Positions 61,253 to 64,000 of a stretch of DNA of 64,000 nucleotides are shown piece after piece. How positions within the stretch are numbered: position 1 is the first letter of the stretch; the number at the start of each line of letters is the position of its first letter. The position numbers and the translations under genes were made by a program. The notes below the pieces were generated by a model. The model worked only from the letters and a program-made list of their open reading frames with translations. It did not search any database and was not told where the DNA came from. The DNA comes from Paraburkholderia xenovorans LB400. Lineage in GTDB: Bacteria > Pseudomonadota > Gammaproteobacteria > Burkholderiales > Burkholderiaceae. The stretch lies in NCBI RefSeq assembly GCF_000013645.1, contig NC_007952.1, positions 3,100,001 to 3,164,000 on the forward strand. The letters are read 5' to 3'.

Positions 61253-62656
61253 TCAAGCCTCGAGTTGCTCCAGCACCTTGCCCTTGGTTTCAATCCCAAG
61301 AAAATGCACTGTCACCGCCGCGAGGAACGGCACAGCCGCAAGAATATAAAACGCTACCTGCAAATTCCCGCCGATCATCGTCTTGGACACGATAGCGGGA
61401 GCAAAGATCGCCGCGACCTTCAACCACGCGCCGCCGACACCGCAACCCATCGCACGGATGCTGGTCGGATACAGCTCCGGCGTATACACATAGGCCGTAA
61501 TAAAACCGCACGCGAGAAAGCCCAGCGAGAACGCACAGAACGTCGCCACCACATACACCGACGAATCGTGGAAAACGCCCGCCAGCAGCAACGACAGCGC
61601 ACATGCCACGAACGACAGGTTGATGATCGGCTTACGCCCCACCTTGTCGACCAGCAACGCACAGGTCAGCGAACCCACCACGCCGAGCACCGAAGCCGCC
61701 ACCGCCAGATTCAGCGCGAGTTGCAGCGGCGCGTGATAGATCGTGCGATAGATGGTCGGCAGCCACGTCGAGAGGCCGTATTGAATGAAGCCGCAGGTGA
61801 TCCACAGCATCGCCACGGCAAGCGTGCGCTTCAGGTACGCGGGACCGAACAGGTCGCTCATGCGGCGCTTCGGGTGACGATTGGCCATCGCCTCGAATTC
61901 GGCCGAATGCGTCACCGGCGGAAGCGGACCTTTGACCGCACGTTCGAACGCATGCACCGCCGTGTCCGCATCGGCCATCCGTTCACGTTCGGCGAGCCAG
62001 CGCGGCGATTCGGGCACCAGTTTGCGCAGCACGAAGAACAGGATCAACGGCATGCCGCCGATAAAGTACATGGCTTGCCAACCGAAACGCGGCACGATCC
62101 ACGCACCCAATGCGTTCGAAGCGAGCAGGCCGACCGGAAAGACGATTTCATACAGCAGCACGAAACGTCCACGGCCATGCGCCCGGCTGATCTCGTTGAT
62201 GTAAGTCGCGGCCACCGGCAATTCACCGCCGAGCCCGAGCCCCTGAATCACGCGTAATACAACGAATGCTGCGAACGTCGGCGCAAAACCGCACGCAATG
62301 CTGGTGATGCCGATAATCCCCGAACTCAACGCGATCGCCTTCACGCGCCCGCCGCGCTCCGCGTACCACGGAAAGACGAACGCGCCGATCAGTTGTCCGA
62401 CCGAACCGGAGCCGATCAGAAAGCCGATTTCCCACGGCGTCAGATGCCACTTCGCGATCAGGATCGGCAACGTGGCCGCAATCGCGATCACGTCGAAGCC
62501 GTCGAAGAACGTTGCGAGACCGATCAGTATGCGCGCGCGCACCTGCATCGCGTTTCTGGGCAAGCGCTCGAGACGCGCAATGATCGAGCCCCGGGTCACA
62601 GGGCCTGAGACACCGGCGCTGCTGCGGTCCCCCATAGTGTTGTCGATGGTTCTCAT
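61253..62656 (-). CDS. MFS transporter (aromatic-acid:H+ symporter-like)
   Basis: 467 residues from the ATG at 62656; a TTG at 62692 overlapping the preceding stop is an alternative. Twelve spans with the MFS signatures: GLATFFDGFDVIAIAATLPI (family N-terminal GFD motif), WYAERGGRVKAIALSSGIIG, RVIQGLGLGGELPVAATYIN, PESPRWLAERERM and LVDKVGRKPIINLSFVACAL. The DGFD and GGELPVA motifs match the aromatic acid/sugar symporter families. It follows the ferredoxin reductase gene, which suggests uptake of an aromatic substrate for the oxygenase operon beyond the window (inference). Confidence 0.9.
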   Translation of the reverse strand: MRTIDNTMGDRSSAGVSGPVTRGSIIARLERLPRNAMQVRARILIGLATFFDGFDVIAIAATLPILIAKWHLTPWEIGFLIGSGSVGQLIGAFVFPWYAERGGRVKAIALSSGIIGITSIACGFAPTFAAFVVLRVIQGLGLGGELPVAATYINEISRAHGRGRFVLLYEIVFPVGLLASNALGAWIVPRFGWQAMYFIGGMPLILFFVLRKLVPESPRWLAERERMADADTAVHAFERAVKGPLPPVTHSAEFEAMANRHPKRRMSDLFGPAYLKRTLAVAMLWITCGFIQYGLSTWLPTIYRTIYHAPLQLALNLAVAASVLGVVGSLTCALLVDKVGRKPIINLSFVACALSLLLAGVFHDSSVYVVATFCAFSLGFLACGFITAYVYTPELYPTSIRAMGCGVGGAWLKVAAIFAPAIVSKTMIGGNLQVAFYILAAVPFLAAVTVHFLGIETKGKVLEQLEA

Positions 62657-62684
62657 GCCGTTGTGCCGTCCGTCGTAGGTGTGG

Positions 62685-63950
62685 TTAGGCAAGCGCCGTT
62701 GAGGCGTCGGTCAGGGTCGCAAGGTCGATCGTCCGGCCCTGGTTCATCCATTTGCGCGACAGTTTCAGTTCGCGCGGTGTATTGATCGCGATCACGCCGC
62801 GAATCGCACTGTCTTCCAGATAAAACAGCGTGGCGCGTTTGCCCGGCAAATCGCCGCGCACAGCCAATTGCGCGTCGCCCGGAATGTCGCCGAGAATCTG
62901 CAGATTCACGTCGTACTGATCGGACCAGAACCACGGGATATCCGCGTACGGTTCGAAGATGCCGAGCAATGCCTTGGCGGCGGCAATCGCCTGGTTCTGC
63001 GCGTTGGCCCACGATTCGAGCCGCACGCGGCGCTTGAGCCACGCGCTCGGATGATTGGCGACGTCGCCGCACGCGAAAATACGCGGGTCGTCGGTGGCGC
63101 CGAAGTGATCGACCACGATGCCGTCTTCCACCTTCACGCCGGCGGCTTGCGCCAACGCCGTATGCGGCGTGAGACCGATACCGGCCACCGCGAAATCGGC
63201 GTCGAGCGTCGAGCCGTCCGCGAATGTGGCGCGAATGCGGTTGGCGTCGTTCGGATGATCTTCGAGCGACACGAGCGTGGCGTTCAGCCGCACGTCCACG
63301 CCATTCGCGCGGTGCAGGTCGAGCAGGAAGCCGGACACCATCGGCGGCAACGAGCGTGCGCACAGACGCGGCGCGCCTTCCACTACCGTCGCTTCGACGC
63401 CGAGCTTGCGCGCGGTCGCCGCGACTTCGAGGCCGATCCAGCCGCCACCTACCACCAGTACGCGCTTGCTGGCGCGCAGTCGCTCACCCAAAGCAACGGC
63501 TTCGTCGAGCGTGCGCAGGTAGGCGACGTGCGAGGTCTTCACGAGCGACGCCGGCAACTTGCGTGCAGCACCGCCCGTCGCGATCACCAACCGGTCGTAC
63601 TGCACTTCACGTCCCGACTGTGTACGCACGATGCGCTGTTCGCGATCGATCGAAGTCGCGCAATCCGGTTGCCATGCTTCGACGTTCAGCGCTTCGAAGT
63701 CATCCGGCTTTACGAGCCGCACGGTCTCGATATCCGCTTCTCCCGCCAGCACCGCTTTCGATAGCGGCGGCCGTTCGTAAGGAAGATGGACTTCGTCGGC
63801 GATCATCACGAGGCGGCCGTCGAAGCCTTCCTTGCGCAAAGTCTTCACGACCCAGCCCGCTGCCTGACCGCCGCCGATCACGACGATGGTGCGCGGCGCC
63901 TCGAGTCCGGCGTGGGCGGCTTGCGCCTTTGCAGCAGCAGCGTCAGTCAT
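62685..63950 (-). CDS. NAD(P)H:ferredoxin reductase of a ring-hydroxylating oxygenase system
   Basis: 421 residues. FAD motif APRTIVVIGGGQAAGWVVKT, then PYERPPLSKAVL, an NAD-binding motif KRVLVVGGGWIGLEVAATAR and the FAD motif DDPRIFACGDVANHPS. The C-terminal reductase domain (EPYADIPWFWSDQYDVNLQI) is characteristic of the BphA4/HcaD-type reductases that pass electrons to Rieske-type ferredoxins. It overlaps the preceding gene by 8 bp and precedes the MFS transporter, so the operon order is (oxygenase gene), reductase, transporter. Confidence 0.93.
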   Translation of the reverse strand: MTDAAAAKAQAAHAGLEAPRTIVVIGGGQAAGWVVKTLRKEGFDGRLVMIADEVHLPYERPPLSKAVLAGEADIETVRLVKPDDFEALNVEAWQPDCATSIDREQRIVRTQSGREVQYDRLVIATGGAARKLPASLVKTSHVAYLRTLDEAVALGERLRASKRVLVVGGGWIGLEVAATARKLGVEATVVEGAPRLCARSLPPMVSGFLLDLHRANGVDVRLNATLVSLEDHPNDANRIRATFADGSTLDADFAVAGIGLTPHTALAQAAGVKVEDGIVVDHFGATDDPRIFACGDVANHPSAWLKRRVRLESWANAQNQAIAAAKALLGIFEPYADIPWFWSDQYDVNLQILGDIPGDAQLAVRGDLPGKRATLFYLEDSAIRGVIAINTPRELKLSRKWMNQGRTIDLATLTDASTALA

Positions 63951-64000
63951 TTTTCCGCTCCGTCATGAACTTGCCCTCGGGCGCCTTCGCGTTTTTCTGG
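63943..64000 (-). CDS. C-terminal end of an unidentified gene, cut by the window edge
   Basis: Upstream of the reductase an open frame reads QKNAKAPEGKFMTERKND and stops with TGA at 63943-63945, overlapping the reductase start by 8 bp. The overlap indicates translational coupling. The hydrophilic basic ending gives no family; an oxygenase or ferredoxin component is suggested only by the operon position. Confidence 0.6.
   Translation of the reverse strand, partial: QKNAKAPEGKFMTERKND

Noticed and set aside
1..64000. CRISPR arrays, prophage, integrases, insertion sequences
   Set aside because: No spaced direct-repeat arrays, no transposase or integrase motifs and no phage structural genes were found; the only mobile-like region is the RHS locus.

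Overview
The window is about 64 kb of high-GC chromosomal DNA. Gene content (XapX, DUF3562, DUF1488 and DUF4337 proteins, a HiPIP, a PlcN-type phospholipase C, an ECF42-like sigma factor with YciI genes) points to a Burkholderiaceae member, most likely Paraburkholderia or Burkholderia. The genus is inferred from gene families; no rRNA, tRNA, integrase, transposase or CRISPR array was seen.

Layout. 1-5.4 kb: a cut-off LysR gene divergent from an AEC-family carrier, an AraC regulator, a quinone-oxidoreductase-like MDR enzyme, two small membrane proteins (XapX, DUF4337) and a methyltransferase split by a one-base frameshift. 5.4-8.2 kb (minus): two YciI/DGPF proteins, a VOC protein and an ECF sigma factor. 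8.6-15 kb: a large secreted lipoprotein, small unknown genes, two gene-poor stretches (one with a candidate non-coding RNA), an acetyltransferase, a DOPA-dioxygenase-like protein, a HiPIP and a nitroreductase. 15.2-20.1 kb: a 1651-residue double hybrid histidine kinase. 20.4-24.3 kb: a Fur-boxed fiu/piuC/PepSY iron-uptake operon.

24.6-33.1 kb: an aldo/keto reductase, then a minus-strand carbohydrate block (glycogen-debranching enzyme, MGH1/GH63-like hydrolase, zwf, polyphosphate-glucokinase-like ROK kinase) that could feed glucose from alpha-glucans into glucose-6-phosphate oxidation. 33.3-40.3 kb: a lipoprotein, a Tat-exported phospholipase C, a cupin, an AstE-like deacylase with an orphan amino-acid-binding protein and divergent LysR, and an SDR. 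40.4-48.5 kb (minus): rubredoxin, a 38-residue membrane peptide, a Rieske oxygenase, a glycosyltransferase coupled to cytochrome b561, a methyltransferase, a cyclopropane-fatty-acid-synthase homologue, DUF1295 and lipocalin genes; the last three look like a membrane-lipid set. 48.6-55.6 kb: a DMT exporter with a very His-rich tail, DUF3562, a DAO-family oxidase, a GNAT, and an HscC-type Hsp70 coupled to a membrane J-like protein whose HPD triad reads RPD.

55.7-61.0 kb is the clearest accessory region: a polymorphic-toxin locus. It has a Sec-exported 1147-residue RHS protein preceded by a small secreted YD-repeat protein and followed by a candidate immunity gene. Downstream lie remnants of older cassettes: a toxin-tail fragment, an RHS tip with a frameshift, an intact immunity-like gene 5 bp behind it, and a SymE-like fragment. 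61.2-64 kb: an MFS transporter and ferredoxin reductase, the end of an aromatic-oxygenase-type operon that runs off the window.

Coding calls rest on translation, start context and recognisable motifs, without database searches.
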